Below, one piece after another: positions 15,411-24,290 of a stretch of 64,000 nucleotides of DNA. Made by a program: the position numbers and the translations under genes. The stretch comes from Pelotomaculum thermopropionicum SI (lineage in GTDB: Bacteria; Bacillota; Desulfotomaculia; Desulfotomaculales; Pelotomaculaceae). The notes beneath the pieces were generated by a model. That model was not told the origin of the DNA. It worked only from the letters and a program-made list of their open reading frames with translations, and ran no database searches. The stretch is taken from positions 2,728,001-2,792,000 of the forward strand of contig AP009389.1 of assembly GCA_000010565.1 (NCBI GenBank), written 5' to 3'. Position 1 is the first letter of the stretch, and each line of letters begins with the position of its first letter.

Positions 15411-17072
15411 CTACTCAACTGTTTCTTCGTCTACCGGCAGCACAAGGGAAAAGGTGCTTCCCTCGCCCGGCGTGCTGTCCACCTCGATACAGCCGCCGTG
15501 GGCCTCGGCAATGCCCAGGCTGACCGAAAGGCCCAGTCCCGTGCCTTTAGAGGCGTCCTTGCTGGTATAAAAGGGGTTGAATATTTTGGGCAGGTTTTCT
15601 TTCTCAATGCCCACCCCGTTGTCCCTGACCGTTACAACCACCTTTTTCCCTTCTCCTTCAACCTCGCGAAGCGAAGAGCTGATTTCGATCCTTCCCTCCC
15701 GTTCCAGGCCCTCCAGGGCATCACGGGCGTTGAGCAAAAAGTTGATCAGCACCTGCTGGATTTGCTGGCTGTTGGCGGTAATTCTGGGTAAATCAGGCGC
15801 CAGATCCTTGACGATAACAATTTTGTTCCGGTTGATCTGGTACTGGATCAGGCTCAGCACCCGCTCCACCACATCGTTCAGGTCGGTGGGAGCCAGCGGG
15901 TACCGGTCCTGCCTGGAAAAGGTGAGCAGGTTCTGGATAATTTTCTTGCAGCGCAGGCCGCAGTTAACTATGTCCTTTAAAGCCTCGCTCTCGAAGCTGC
16001 CTTCCTCCTTGTCCCTTAAAAGAAGCTGGGCGGTGCCGATAATCACGGTCATCTGGTTGTTCAGCTCGTGTGCCACCCCGGCGGCCATTTCCCCAATGGC
16101 GGCCAGTTTGGCCGACTGCATCAGTTGGGCCTCCATCTTGGTTTTTTCGGTAACATCCTTCATCTGGTTAATAACGGCGGTAATCTGGCCCTTTTCGTTG
16201 TAAACGGGGTAGTAGGAAATATCGAAAACCAGCCCGGAAGCCATCTGAACCCGCTTGTAAACAGGCTTTCCCTCTCTGATGGTTTCCTCCATCAGGCATT
16301 CATCGCATTTCCCGTTCCTTCCCCACAGCCTGGCATAACATTTCTGACTTTCACTATCCCTGCCGGTTACATCCATGCTCGGCGGAAAGTTGTTATTGTC
16401 GCGGAGAATGTTAAAGTCGGTGTCAATCAGCAGAATCGGGTCGGTCACGGCCCTGAACGTGGCCTCCCATTCGCTTTTGGCCCGCGATACCTGCTTGTAC
16501 AGGCTGGTGTTCTGAATGGCTATGGCCATCTGATCGGCCAGTTGATGAATGAAGTTAAGCTCGCTGGATGAATACGCGCGGGACACCTTGCTGCCGACCA
16601 GCAAAACGCCTCTCACGGCAGACCTGCAGAAAAGCGGGGCCGCCGCCAGGGAGCAAATCTGGCCGCCCAGGTCCGGGTTTTCCTGAATGAAAGGATCGCT
16701 GGAGGCCGGTTCGTAAATCAGGCCCTTTCCTTCCTCCACGCATTCCCAGAGGAAGGACCCTCTGGGAATGGAGACCTTCCCGTACAAAACCCGGGGCATC
16801 ATCGCCTTCATCAGCAGCTTGCCGTCCTGATATAAGGCCAGTCCGATGAAATCGCAGGGCACGGCCAGGGGCAGCTTTCCGTACACCCTTTTGATTAAAT
16901 CCGCAACGGACATTTCGATATTAATGTCGCGGACCAGCTGGTGAATGATTTCCAGCCTGCTGTTTTGTTTGACTATCTCTTCGTTCCGCTTTTTCAGCTC
17001 GACGTAATAATTCAGCTTGGATGAATTGACCCCCGTAAGGTTTTGAATCAGTTTTGTCTTTTCGTTAAACAC
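15411..17072 (-). CDS. sensor histidine kinase (GAF-PAS-HisKA-HATPase), soluble
   Basis: About 553 residues with no clear membrane segment. A GAF-like domain (about 40-190) is followed by a PAS-like domain holding a cysteine pair in GKCDECLMEE, the H-box GVAHELNN, N-box NARDAL, and G boxes DNGVGI and GTGLGLSVS. The GTG at 17072 with AAAGGGG upstream is preferred; a longer frame from 17165 would overlap the alcohol dehydrogenase gene. It forms a pair with the NtrC-type regulator 57 bases downstream. A redox or small-molecule signal sensed in the cytoplasm is inferred. Confidence 0.9.
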   Translation of the reverse strand: MFNEKTKLIQNLTGVNSSKLNYYVELKKRNEEIVKQNSRLEIIHQLVRDINIEMSVADLIKRVYGKLPLAVPCDFIGLALYQDGKLLMKAMMPRVLYGKVSIPRGSFLWECVEEGKGLIYEPASSDPFIQENPDLGGQICSLAAAPLFCRSAVRGVLLVGSKVSRAYSSSELNFIHQLADQMAIAIQNTSLYKQVSRAKSEWEATFRAVTDPILLIDTDFNILRDNNNFPPSMDVTGRDSESQKCYARLWGRNGKCDECLMEETIREGKPVYKRVQMASGLVFDISYYPVYNEKGQITAVINQMKDVTEKTKMEAQLMQSAKLAAIGEMAAGVAHELNNQMTVIIGTAQLLLRDKEEGSFESEALKDIVNCGLRCKKIIQNLLTFSRQDRYPLAPTDLNDVVERVLSLIQYQINRNKIVIVKDLAPDLPRITANSQQIQQVLINFLLNARDALEGLEREGRIEISSSLREVEGEGKKVVVTVRDNGVGIEKENLPKIFNPFYTSKDASKGTGLGLSVSLGIAEAHGGCIEVDSTPGEGSTFSLVLPVDEETVE

Positions 17073-17118
17073 GGTCCCACCCCTTTCCTGGACCACCATT
17101 CTGTACCAGCCTCTGGCG

Positions 17119-18270
17119 CTACATGGCCATCCGGTAAATCTCCGCGATGTCGTTTTCATCGGCATCCCTGGGATTGGTAACCAGGCAGGCGTCTTTCAGG
17201 GCGTTGCGGCTGAAGCTAGGAATGTACTCTTCTTTCATCCCTAACTCGGCCAGTCCCTCCGCCAGGCCGACGTCGCTGACCAGGGCGCGCACCGCCTTGA
17301 TTGCTTTCTTGGCCGCCGCCCAGGTGCTCAGTCCCGTCACGTCTTCACCCAGGGCTTCGGCGATCTGCTTAAATTTGCCCGGACAGGCAATCAGGTTAAA
17401 CTCCATCACATAGGGCAGGATACAGGCGTTTGATTCGCCGTGGTGGGTATCCAGAAACCCGTCCACCTGGTGAACCATGGCGTGGGCGGCGCCCAGAATG
17501 GCGTTTGAAAATGCTATGCCGGCCTGCAGGCTGGCCATGGCCATGCTGGTCTTGGCCTCCATGTTGGTCCGGCAGGCTACCGACTCCCTCAGATTCTGAG
17601 CAATCAGCCGCAGGGCGCTGAGGGAGTGAACCTCGGTTAAAGGAGTGGCAGCCAAAGAAACGTAAGCTTCGATGGCGTGGCTTAAGGCATCTATGCCGGT
17701 AGCGGCGGTGAGCCTGGCGCTCTTGGTTTGAAGAACCTCGGGATCAATGATGGCTATGTCAGGCACCAGGGATTTGGATATAATGGCCATTTTCAGCTTT
17801 CTTTCCTTGTCCACTATAATGGCAAACTGGGTCACTTCAGAACCCGCTCCGGCCGTGGTGGGCACGGCCAGCATGGGCGGCAGCGGCTTCGTTATCTTGT
17901 TTATGCCTTCAAAGTCCTGAATTACCCCGCCGTTTGTGGCCATGGTGGCGATCGATTTAGCTACGTCGGTCGGACTGCCGCCGCCCACCGCCATAATGCT
18001 GTCGCATTCCGACTCCAGGTATCTCTTCAGGCCTTCTGTTATTTCGGTATGCTTGGGGTTGCTGGTGACACTGGAGAAAATTTCATACTGGAGTCCGGCG
18101 GCCTTTAAATAGCTCAGCACCCTCTCAACCCAGCCGGCATTAACCACCCCCTGGTCGCTGACTATGAAGACCTTGTTGGCGCCCAGCCGGACCGCGCTTT
18201 CCCCCACCTGGCTCAAAGCGCCGCGGCCGAAGATTATTTCCGGCGCCACATGCTTGCAGATGCTGCTCAT
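17119..18270 (-). CDS. iron-containing alcohol dehydrogenase
   Basis: A 383-residue group III alcohol dehydrogenase that interconverts alcohols and aldehydes with NAD(P). It shows the cofactor motif GGGSPTDVAKS, the iron-ligand helix IDALSHAIEAYVS, and the HAMVHQVDGFLDTHHGES region with further histidine ligands. ATG with GGGGGAG upstream. It is the first gene of a unit with the two-component pair downstream and is preceded by a sigma-54-like promoter, so the pair probably controls it. Confidence 0.94.
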   Translation of the reverse strand: MSSICKHVAPEIIFGRGALSQVGESAVRLGANKVFIVSDQGVVNAGWVERVLSYLKAAGLQYEIFSSVTSNPKHTEITEGLKRYLESECDSIMAVGGGSPTDVAKSIATMATNGGVIQDFEGINKITKPLPPMLAVPTTAGAGSEVTQFAIIVDKERKLKMAIISKSLVPDIAIIDPEVLQTKSARLTAATGIDALSHAIEAYVSLAATPLTEVHSLSALRLIAQNLRESVACRTNMEAKTSMAMASLQAGIAFSNAILGAAHAMVHQVDGFLDTHHGESNACILPYVMEFNLIACPGKFKQIAEALGEDVTGLSTWAAAKKAIKAVRALVSDVGLAEGLAELGMKEEYIPSFSRNALKDACLVTNPRDADENDIAEIYRMAM

Positions 18271-18609
18271 GAGCTCTCCCCCCGTCTCAAACCTTTCCCG
18301 CCAAAGCGGAAAATTAAATTTTGAAAAAAGTTTTTATTTTTGAAATTGAAAATACATGCAATAATTATTCCATAACAGGACAGAACAGTCAACATTTTTT
18401 TTCGCAAAAAATGCTTGAAATGCCTGGAATCCGGCTTAAACGCAGAATAAACCGCGGGCAAAAATTTTTTGTAATAATTATAAAGGTATTCCATAACGGA
18501 ACTGCAGGAAAGGAACGGTGTGCGTTAATGGAGCAGGACGGGATCGGGTTGTTACAGTTAGAGTTTTAGGCTGGTTAAAGGCGCAGGCGCAATTCAAAAG
18601 TTTTTTCGC
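18271..18609. other. intergenic region with sigma-54-like promoter and repeated box
   Basis: About 340 AT-rich bases with no convincing gene. It contains the sigma-54-like promoter at 18357-18372 and an 11-base direct repeat TATTCCATAAC at 18366-18376 and 18487-18497, the first copy overlapping the promoter. On the minus strand the repeats read GTTATGGAATA and could be activator sites. Confidence 0.5.
18357..18372 (-). promoter_or_regulatory. sigma-54-like (-24/-12) promoter of Fe-ADH
   Basis: Minus strand reads TGGAATAATTATTGCA. The GG and GC pairs have exactly the spacing of the TGGCACG-N4-TTGCA consensus. It lies 86 bases before the ADH start codon, in a unit that includes an NtrC-type activator with the GAFTGA motif. 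Confidence 0.65.
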
Positions 18610-19542
18610 CTAATTGCTGCTGAAATACCATGCCAAAAGCGCCATAGTCTCATGAGGATGCCGCCCTGCGGTAATGCGGAAGATGCGGGAGGGATCCTGG
18701 CCCGGTTTGTTCAAGCCAGGTTCATTGGTGTACAGATAAACGTATCCGGCCTCCTTCAAGATCTGGATAAGCCCGGGGTCAGGCGCGCCGTAGGGGTAGG
18801 CAAAGTCCAGCGGCTCCGCCACCCCGATCCTCTTTAACGCCGCCCGGTCGAGCACGATGTCGCTCCACACCCTGGCTTTATATTCAGCTTCAGACTCAAA
18901 CCGGTTCTCGGCGGGCTTCCAGGTCCTGGTCAACAGGTAGGGCCTGTAAACGCCGCCGGGCCCCGCCGCGAGCCGGTGCCCTTCATAGCTGTGCCCGGCA
19001 ATCTGCCACAGGCCGGATACCAGAAGCTCTTTTGCCTCTCCGGCGCTTAAATGGCTCCGGCTGGCTTCCGGCCTGGGGTAGGGATCAAACCACTTCGTTA
19101 CGGCAAAAGCCACGGCCGGAAAACGGTATTTTTCCGTCAGGGGCAAAGCATATTCATAGACATCGCGGTAACCGTCGTCAAAGGTAAGCAGGACGGCCCT
19201 GGCCGGCACCCCGGCCTTCCCCTCCAGAAAATCGTGGAAGCGGTTCAGATCGATCGGCACATAACCGCAATCTTTCAGGAGCTGAAAGGTGGCCTCCAGA
19301 TCCTCCGGGCTAATGGTGTCCGGGCCGGCGGAAGCGCCCCCGACGGCATGGAAAAGCAGTACAGCTACTCCCTGGCCGCCGTACCCTCCGTAAACCGTCC
19401 GGCCCACGGCCGGTTGCGAAGGAGCAGGAGCAGGCTCGCGGGTGCAAAGAAGGAATAGCACCAGTAAAAACGCACCTGTAAAAATTACGGTTATGATCTT
19501 GACGGCCAGAAAACTGGCGTCGTCGCAGCGCGACGGAGGCAT
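18610..19542 (-). CDS. membrane-anchored polysaccharide deacetylase
   Basis: About 310 residues. An N-terminal hydrophobic anchor (VKIITVIFTGAFLLVLFLL) is followed by an extracellular NodB-type domain with the catalytic pair in LTFDDGYRD and the metal histidines in GHSYEGH. It removes acetyl groups from a cell-wall or exported polysaccharide. Start taken at ATG 19542; an in-frame upstream start at 19650 would add a non-homologous leader. Stands alone, divergent from the LUD gene. Confidence 0.88.
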   Translation of the reverse strand: MPPSRCDDASFLAVKIITVIFTGAFLLVLFLLCTREPAPAPSQPAVGRTVYGGYGGQGVAVLLFHAVGGASAGPDTISPEDLEATFQLLKDCGYVPIDLNRFHDFLEGKAGVPARAVLLTFDDGYRDVYEYALPLTEKYRFPAVAFAVTKWFDPYPRPEASRSHLSAGEAKELLVSGLWQIAGHSYEGHRLAAGPGGVYRPYLLTRTWKPAENRFESEAEYKARVWSDIVLDRAALKRIGVAEPLDFAYPYGAPDPGLIQILKEAGYVYLYTNEPGLNKPGQDPSRIFRITAGRHPHETMALLAWYFSSN

Positions 19543-19735
19543 CACGGCGGGCTCTCTCCTGGTAACCGGGTCGAAACAGGCCGGGGCCGGTCTGAAGGCC
19601 GGGCGTTTGCAAAAATGTATTTGCAGAAAATATAAATTTTTTTTCGCCAAAAAACTCCAATACCCTTCAAAAAATTTCCGGCCCGGGCTTTAAACCTCAA
19701 AATTATTTGCCTTATAGATTACTTTTGCCGTTGGT

Positions 19736-19743
19736 GCTATACT
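19736..19743 (+). promoter_or_regulatory. possible extended -10 promoter of the LUD gene
   Basis: TGCTATACT-like extended -10 about 55 bases before the GTG start; no good -35 seen. Confidence 0.35.
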
Positions 19744-19798
19744 ATATTTTAAACCGGCCAAATTCAGCCAGTCATCATTTTGCAGGGAGGGCTGTCAT

Positions 19799-20449
19799 GT
19801 GAGCTTAACAGGGCAACACTTAAACTGGAGTTACGAGCAAAAGTGCAAAAGGGCCGTCGAGGCCCTGAACAGGAACGAATTCACGGCAATTTACTGCAGT
19901 ACCCGGCAGGAGGCTTCCGACTACATAATTAAGGAGGCGGCGGAAGCGCAAACAATCGGTTTCGGCGGGTCCATGTCGGTTGCCGGTTTAAAAGTCGACG
20001 AGGTTTTGAAAGGAATGGGAAAAGAGCTGCTCATCCACGGCGCTCCCGGCCTTTCCCCCGAGGAAAGGCTTGCCGTAAGGCGCCGGCAGCTCACCAGCGA
20101 CCTTTTCCTGACGGGCACCAACGCCCTCACCCTTTCGGGCTGCCTGGTCAATATTGACGCTACCGGCAACCGGGTGGGCTCGATGATGTTCGGCCCTAAA
20201 AAGGTAATAGTCGTGGCCGGCCGCAACAAGCTGGTCAGCAGCGTGGACGAAGCCATCAGGCGGATTAAGGAATATGCCGCCCCGCCCAACGCCAGGCGCC
20301 TTGACTACAACACCCCTTGCGCCCAGACCGGATTTTGCTCCGACTGCAGATCGCCGCAGCGCATCTGCCGCATCATCACCATCCTCGAAAAAAGGCCGGC
20401 CCTTACCGACATGCGGGTGCTGGTTGTAAATGAGGACATGGGGTTTTAA
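19799..20449 (+). CDS. LUD-domain protein (LutC/YkgG-like)
   Basis: A 216-residue LUD-domain protein, the fold shared with LutC and LutB of lactate utilisation. It has the IGFGGSMSV motif, LTGTNALTLSG, and the IDATGNRVGSM block, plus four cysteines near the C-terminus (CAQTGFCSDCRSPQRIC). GTG start at 19799 with AGGGAGGG eight bases upstream; an overlapping ATG is followed at once by a stop. It is a single-gene unit with its own terminator. The substrate is unknown. Confidence 0.85.
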   Translation: MSLTGQHLNWSYEQKCKRAVEALNRNEFTAIYCSTRQEASDYIIKEAAEAQTIGFGGSMSVAGLKVDEVLKGMGKELLIHGAPGLSPEERLAVRRRQLTSDLFLTGTNALTLSGCLVNIDATGNRVGSMMFGPKKVIVVAGRNKLVSSVDEAIRRIKEYAAPPNARRLDYNTPCAQTGFCSDCRSPQRICRIITILEKRPALTDMRVLVVNEDMGF

Positions 20450-20466
20450 CAGGGCTTTATAAAAGA

Positions 20467-20502
20467 AACCGGCTCCCGCCGCAAACGGGAACCGGTTTTT
20501 TT
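20467..20502. terminator. bidirectional terminator between LUD gene and fdhA
   Basis: Stem AACCGG-C-TCCCG with its complement (one mismatch), 7-base loop, followed by seven T on the plus strand and a weaker T-run on the minus strand. It serves the convergent LUD and fdhA transcripts. Confidence 0.88.
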
Positions 20503-20508
20503 ATCGGA

Positions 20509-23202
20509 TTAGCCCACTTTTTCGATTTTTACCGCACAGACCTTGTACTCCGGTATCTTGGCTATGGGATCGCGGGCCGGGTTGGTTACCCTGTTGATAG
20601 GCACGTCGGGGTACTGGAAGGAGGTAAATACCAGCCCCGGCGGAACCATGGCGGTGATGCGGGCGGCAACCTCCACAAAGCCCCGGCGGGAGGAAACCCT
20701 GACCCGGTCTCCGTCGCAAATGCCCAGCTTTTCGGCGTCGGCACAGTTGATCTCCAGGTACTCGCTGGGGTAGAAGACCTCCAGGGCCCCGGTGCGGTGG
20801 GTCATCGTGCCGGTATGGTAGTGGTATCTCCTGCGGCCGGTGCTTAAGACAAACGGGTACTCCGCGTCAGGCAGTTCGTCCGGCGGAACATGCTCCACCG
20901 GGTGGAACTTGCCCAGCCCCCTGACGAACTTGCCCGCGTGCAGGAACCTGGTGCCGGGATGGTCTGGCGCCGGGCAGGGCCACTGCAGGCTCCCCTGCTC
21001 CAGCCTGGCATAAGAAATGCCGGCATAGGAGGGGGTTACCTTCCTCATTTCGTCGAATATTTCCTCGGCCGAATTATATTTCATGGGGTAGCCCATGGCT
21101 GTTGAAACCATGCAGATTATCTCCCAGTCGGCCTTTGCGCTTCCCGGCGGCTCTACGGCCTTGCGCACCCTCTGGACACGGCGCTCGGTATTGCTGAAGG
21201 TGCCGTCCTTCTCGGCAAAGCTCGCGGCGGGAAGAACCACGTCGGCAAGCTGCGCCGTCTCGGTCAGGAAAATGTCCTGCACTACCAGGAAGTCCAGGTC
21301 TTTAAGGGAATGGACGGCGTGACCGGCATCGGGATCGGACAGCACCGGGTTTTCGCCCATAATATACAGACCCTTGATCTTCTTCCCGCATTCCTCGATG
21401 ATTTCACCCACGGTCAGGCCGGGACCGGCGGGCAGTTCCTGCACTCCCCACGCCGCCGCAAACTTGGCCCTGTTCGCTTCATTGGCCACGGGCTGGTAGG
21501 CGGGGAAGAAAGCCGGAAGCGCGCCCATGTCGCAGGCTCCCTGGACGTTGTTCTGGCCGCGCAGCGGGTTGATGCCGCTGGACTCCTTGCCGATCTGGCC
21601 GCAGAGCATGGCCAGGTTGGCGGCCGCAAAAACGTTGTGGGTGCCGCAGATGTGCTGGGTCAGGCCCATGGTGTAAAGGATGGTGGCATTCTTGGCGCCG
21701 GCGTAGCCGCGGGCCACCGCCTTAATCATTTCGGCAGGCACGCCGGTAATGCCTTCAACGAAATCCGGAGTATATTTGGCAACCGTTTCTTTCAGCGCCT
21801 CGAAGTCCTCGGTGCGCTGCCCGACAAATTCCCTGTTCCAGAGCTCCTCGGCAATTATCACGTTGGCCAGGCCGTTCAAAAGGGCAATATCCGTCCCCGG
21901 CTTGATTTGCAGGTGGTAATGGGCCAGCTCTGCCATTTCCGTCCGGCGCGGGTCGACCACGGCGAGGATGGCCCCGTTCCGCAGGGCTTTTTTAACCTGA
22001 ATGCCGATGACCGGGTGGCCTTCGGTGGTGTTGGTGCCGGTAGCCAGAATAAAGTCTGCCCCGGCAATTTCCCCGATGCTGTTGGTCATGGCTCCGCTGC
22101 CGAATGCTGCCGCCAGACCGGCGACAGTAGGAGCGTGTCAGAGGCGGGCGCAGTGGTCGATATTGTTGGTACCGAACACGGCGCGGGCCAGTTTATTCAT
22201 AAGGTAGTTTTCCTCGTTGGTGCAGCGGGCGGAGGAAAGTATGGCCAGGGCATCGGGGCCGTAACTCTCTTTTATCGCCCCGAATTTCCGGGCAATCAGG
22301 CCGATTGCCTCGTCCCAGGTGGCCTCCACAAACTGCCCGTCTTTTTTGATAAGCGGGGTTTTAAGCCGGTCGGGATGGTGGATGAAGCCGTAGCCGAAAC
22401 GGCCTTTCACGCAAAGAAACCGTCCGTTTACGTCGCCTTCGGTGGAAGTGACGCCGACAACCTTGCCGTCCTTGACGTTTAAGTCGATGCTGCAGCCCAC
22501 GCCGCAGTACGGGCAGGTAGTGGTAACCTTCTTCATCTCCCAGCGGCGCCCTTTGCCCAGCATGGCCTTCTCGGTCAGCGCCCCTACCGGGCAGACCGCA
22601 ACGCAGTTGCCGCAAAAAACGCAATTCGATATTTCCGTATCGCTCAACCGGGCATCCATGGCCGGACCCACCTTGGCCTTAAAGCCGCGGTAGGCAAAAT
22701 CGATGGCGTTGTTGCCCTGAATCTCTTCACACACCCTGACACATTTGCCGCACAGGATGCACTTGTTCATATCGCGCACGATAAAGGGGTTGTCATCTTC
22801 CAGGGGGTACCGGTGCTTTTCCCCCTTGAAGGCGCCAAAGCTGACGCCGTAATAGTAAGCATACTCCTGCAGCTTGCATTCGCCGTTTTTATGGCAGGTC
22901 AGGCAGTCCTCCGGGTGGTTGGCCAGGAGAAGCTCCAGGTTCGTCTTGCGGGCCTCGATTACGGCCGGAGAGGCGGTATAGACCACCATGCCTTCGGTTG
23001 CCTCCGTAACGCAAGAGGCCGGCAGGTTGCGCGCCCCCGGAATTTCCACCACGCAGATGCGGCAGGCGCCCGGCCTGCTCAGCTCCGGATCGTGGCAGAA
23101 GGTGGGAATAAAGATGCCTGCCTTCCCGGCGGCTTCCAGAACCGTGGTTCCCTTCGGTACGGTTACCTGGATGCCGTCGATGGTAAGAGTGACATCGGCC
23201 AC
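20509..23202 (-). CDS. fdhA: NAD-linked formate dehydrogenase alpha subunit, selenocysteine-containing
   Basis: Oxidises formate to CO2, or the reverse, at a Mo/W-bis-MGD site. The gene reads through an in-frame TGA at 22138-22140 (residue 355) in the context CARL-U-HAPTVAG, the usual active-site selenocysteine position, giving about 897 residues. N-terminal domains: plant-type 2Fe-2S, NuoG-like His-Cys cluster (CLTCHKNGEC), two 4Fe-4S (CILCGKCVRVC, CVFCGNCVAVCP), then CPYCGVGC of the catalytic domain and a C-terminal molydopterin-binding domain (STGRRRYHYHTGTMT). GTG start with GGAGGT. A matching SECIS hairpin follows the TGA. Last gene of the formate operon. Confidence 0.96.
22108..22126 (-). 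ncRNA. SECIS element within fdhA
   Basis: On the mRNA strand a 7-base stem TGTCGCC/GGCGGCA (one G-U pair) closes the loop GGTCT. The loop begins 18 bases after the TGA, the same distance and loop as in the E. coli fdhF SECIS (recalled knowledge). Confidence 0.88.
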
Positions 23203-23345
23203 TGATGGTTACCTCCTTTCAACTCACTCCTTTCCATAGCGGGAGGCGCAGCAGTTTCCCGCCGCACCCTGTCGGCCTGCTGCCGTGCCGCCGCGGCGGT
23301 TTAGGCAGCCGGGCTCGGAGTTTGCGATTTATTAAAACTCTGCTC

Positions 23346-24275
23346 TTATTTCTCCATTTCCTTTAACTTTTCAAGCACGCCTTCCAGGCCAAGGGCCTCC
23401 GCCCAGGAAACTTCGACAAATTTGCCGTCTTTCTTGAGCACCGGCTTAACAGGCTGCTCGCTGTAAAGCAGCTCCAGCCCCAGCCTTCCTTTGAGGCAGA
23501 GGGGGCGCCCGGCGCCGGGGGCTTTGGCCGTTACGCCGATAACCCGGCCGTTCTTAACGTTCAGATCGAACTGGCAGCCGGCGTCGCAGAAGGTGCACGT
23601 GACGGGCTCCTTCTTGATTTCGTAGGCCCGGCCCTTGCCCGCCAGGGACTTGTATGTGAGCGCGCCAACCGGACAGACGGCCAGGCAGCGGGCGCAGGAA
23701 ACGCAGTCCGATTCGCCCAGGCCGGTGTCCATGGCCGGGGCTATTTTGGTCTTGAAGCCGCGGTAGGCAAAGTAAATGACCTGGCGGTCTTCAACCTGCT
23801 CGCAGGTGCGGACGCACCTGCCGCACAGGATGCACTTGTTCATGTCCCTGATAATGTAAGGGTTGGTATCATCTACCGGGTAGTTGTGTCTTTCCCCTTC
23901 AAAGCCCGGTTTCTTCACATCATAGTAGTAGGCGTAGTCCTGCAAGCGGCAGTCGCCGTTCTTCTCGCAGGTAAGGCAGTCGGCGGGGTGGTTGGCCAGA
24001 AGCAGCTCGATGATGGTTTTCCGGGCCTCCACTACGGCCGGGGACTCGGTCTCCACAACCATGCCGTTGGTTGCTTCGGCCGAACACGATGCCACCAGGG
24101 CGCGCGCCCCCTTCACCTCCACCACGCAAATGCGGCAGGCACCGAAGTTCGGGCTGGCCGGATCGTGGCAGAAGGTGGGGATGAAAAAGCCGGCTTCCCT
24201 GGCAGCGTCCAGAATAGAGGTCCCGGCCGGGACGGTTACCTGCACGCCGTTGATGGTCAGGGTAACGTTAGCCAA
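23346..24275 (-). CDS. FdhA/NuoG-like ferredoxin subunit, truncated paralogue of FdhA
   Basis: A 309-residue protein closely resembling the first third of FdhA next door: 2Fe-2S domain (CHDPASPNFGACRIC), CLTCEKNGDC, two 4Fe-4S motifs (CILCGRCVRTC, CVSCARCLAVCP), then CTFCDAGC as the start of a catalytic domain, and it ends soon after. The Mo/W and substrate site are absent, so it can only carry electrons. TTG start with GGAGGGGGAAGG upstream. It lies between the NuoF-like gene and fdhA and is probably a wire between them. Likely arose by duplication. Confidence 0.88.
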   Translation of the reverse strand: MANVTLTINGVQVTVPAGTSILDAAREAGFFIPTFCHDPASPNFGACRICVVEVKGARALVASCSAEATNGMVVETESPAVVEARKTIIELLLANHPADCLTCEKNGDCRLQDYAYYYDVKKPGFEGERHNYPVDDTNPYIIRDMNKCILCGRCVRTCEQVEDRQVIYFAYRGFKTKIAPAMDTGLGESDCVSCARCLAVCPVGALTYKSLAGKGRAYEIKKEPVTCTFCDAGCQFDLNVKNGRVIGVTAKAPGAGRPLCLKGRLGLELLYSEQPVKPVLKKDGKFVEVSWAEALGLEGVLEKLKEMEK

Positions 24276-24290
24276 ATCCTTCCCCCTCCT

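Noticed and set aside
20509-22137. Separate formate dehydrogenase fragment or pseudogene
   Set aside because: The frame joins the upstream part through a TGA with a SECIS hairpin, so it is one selenoprotein gene.
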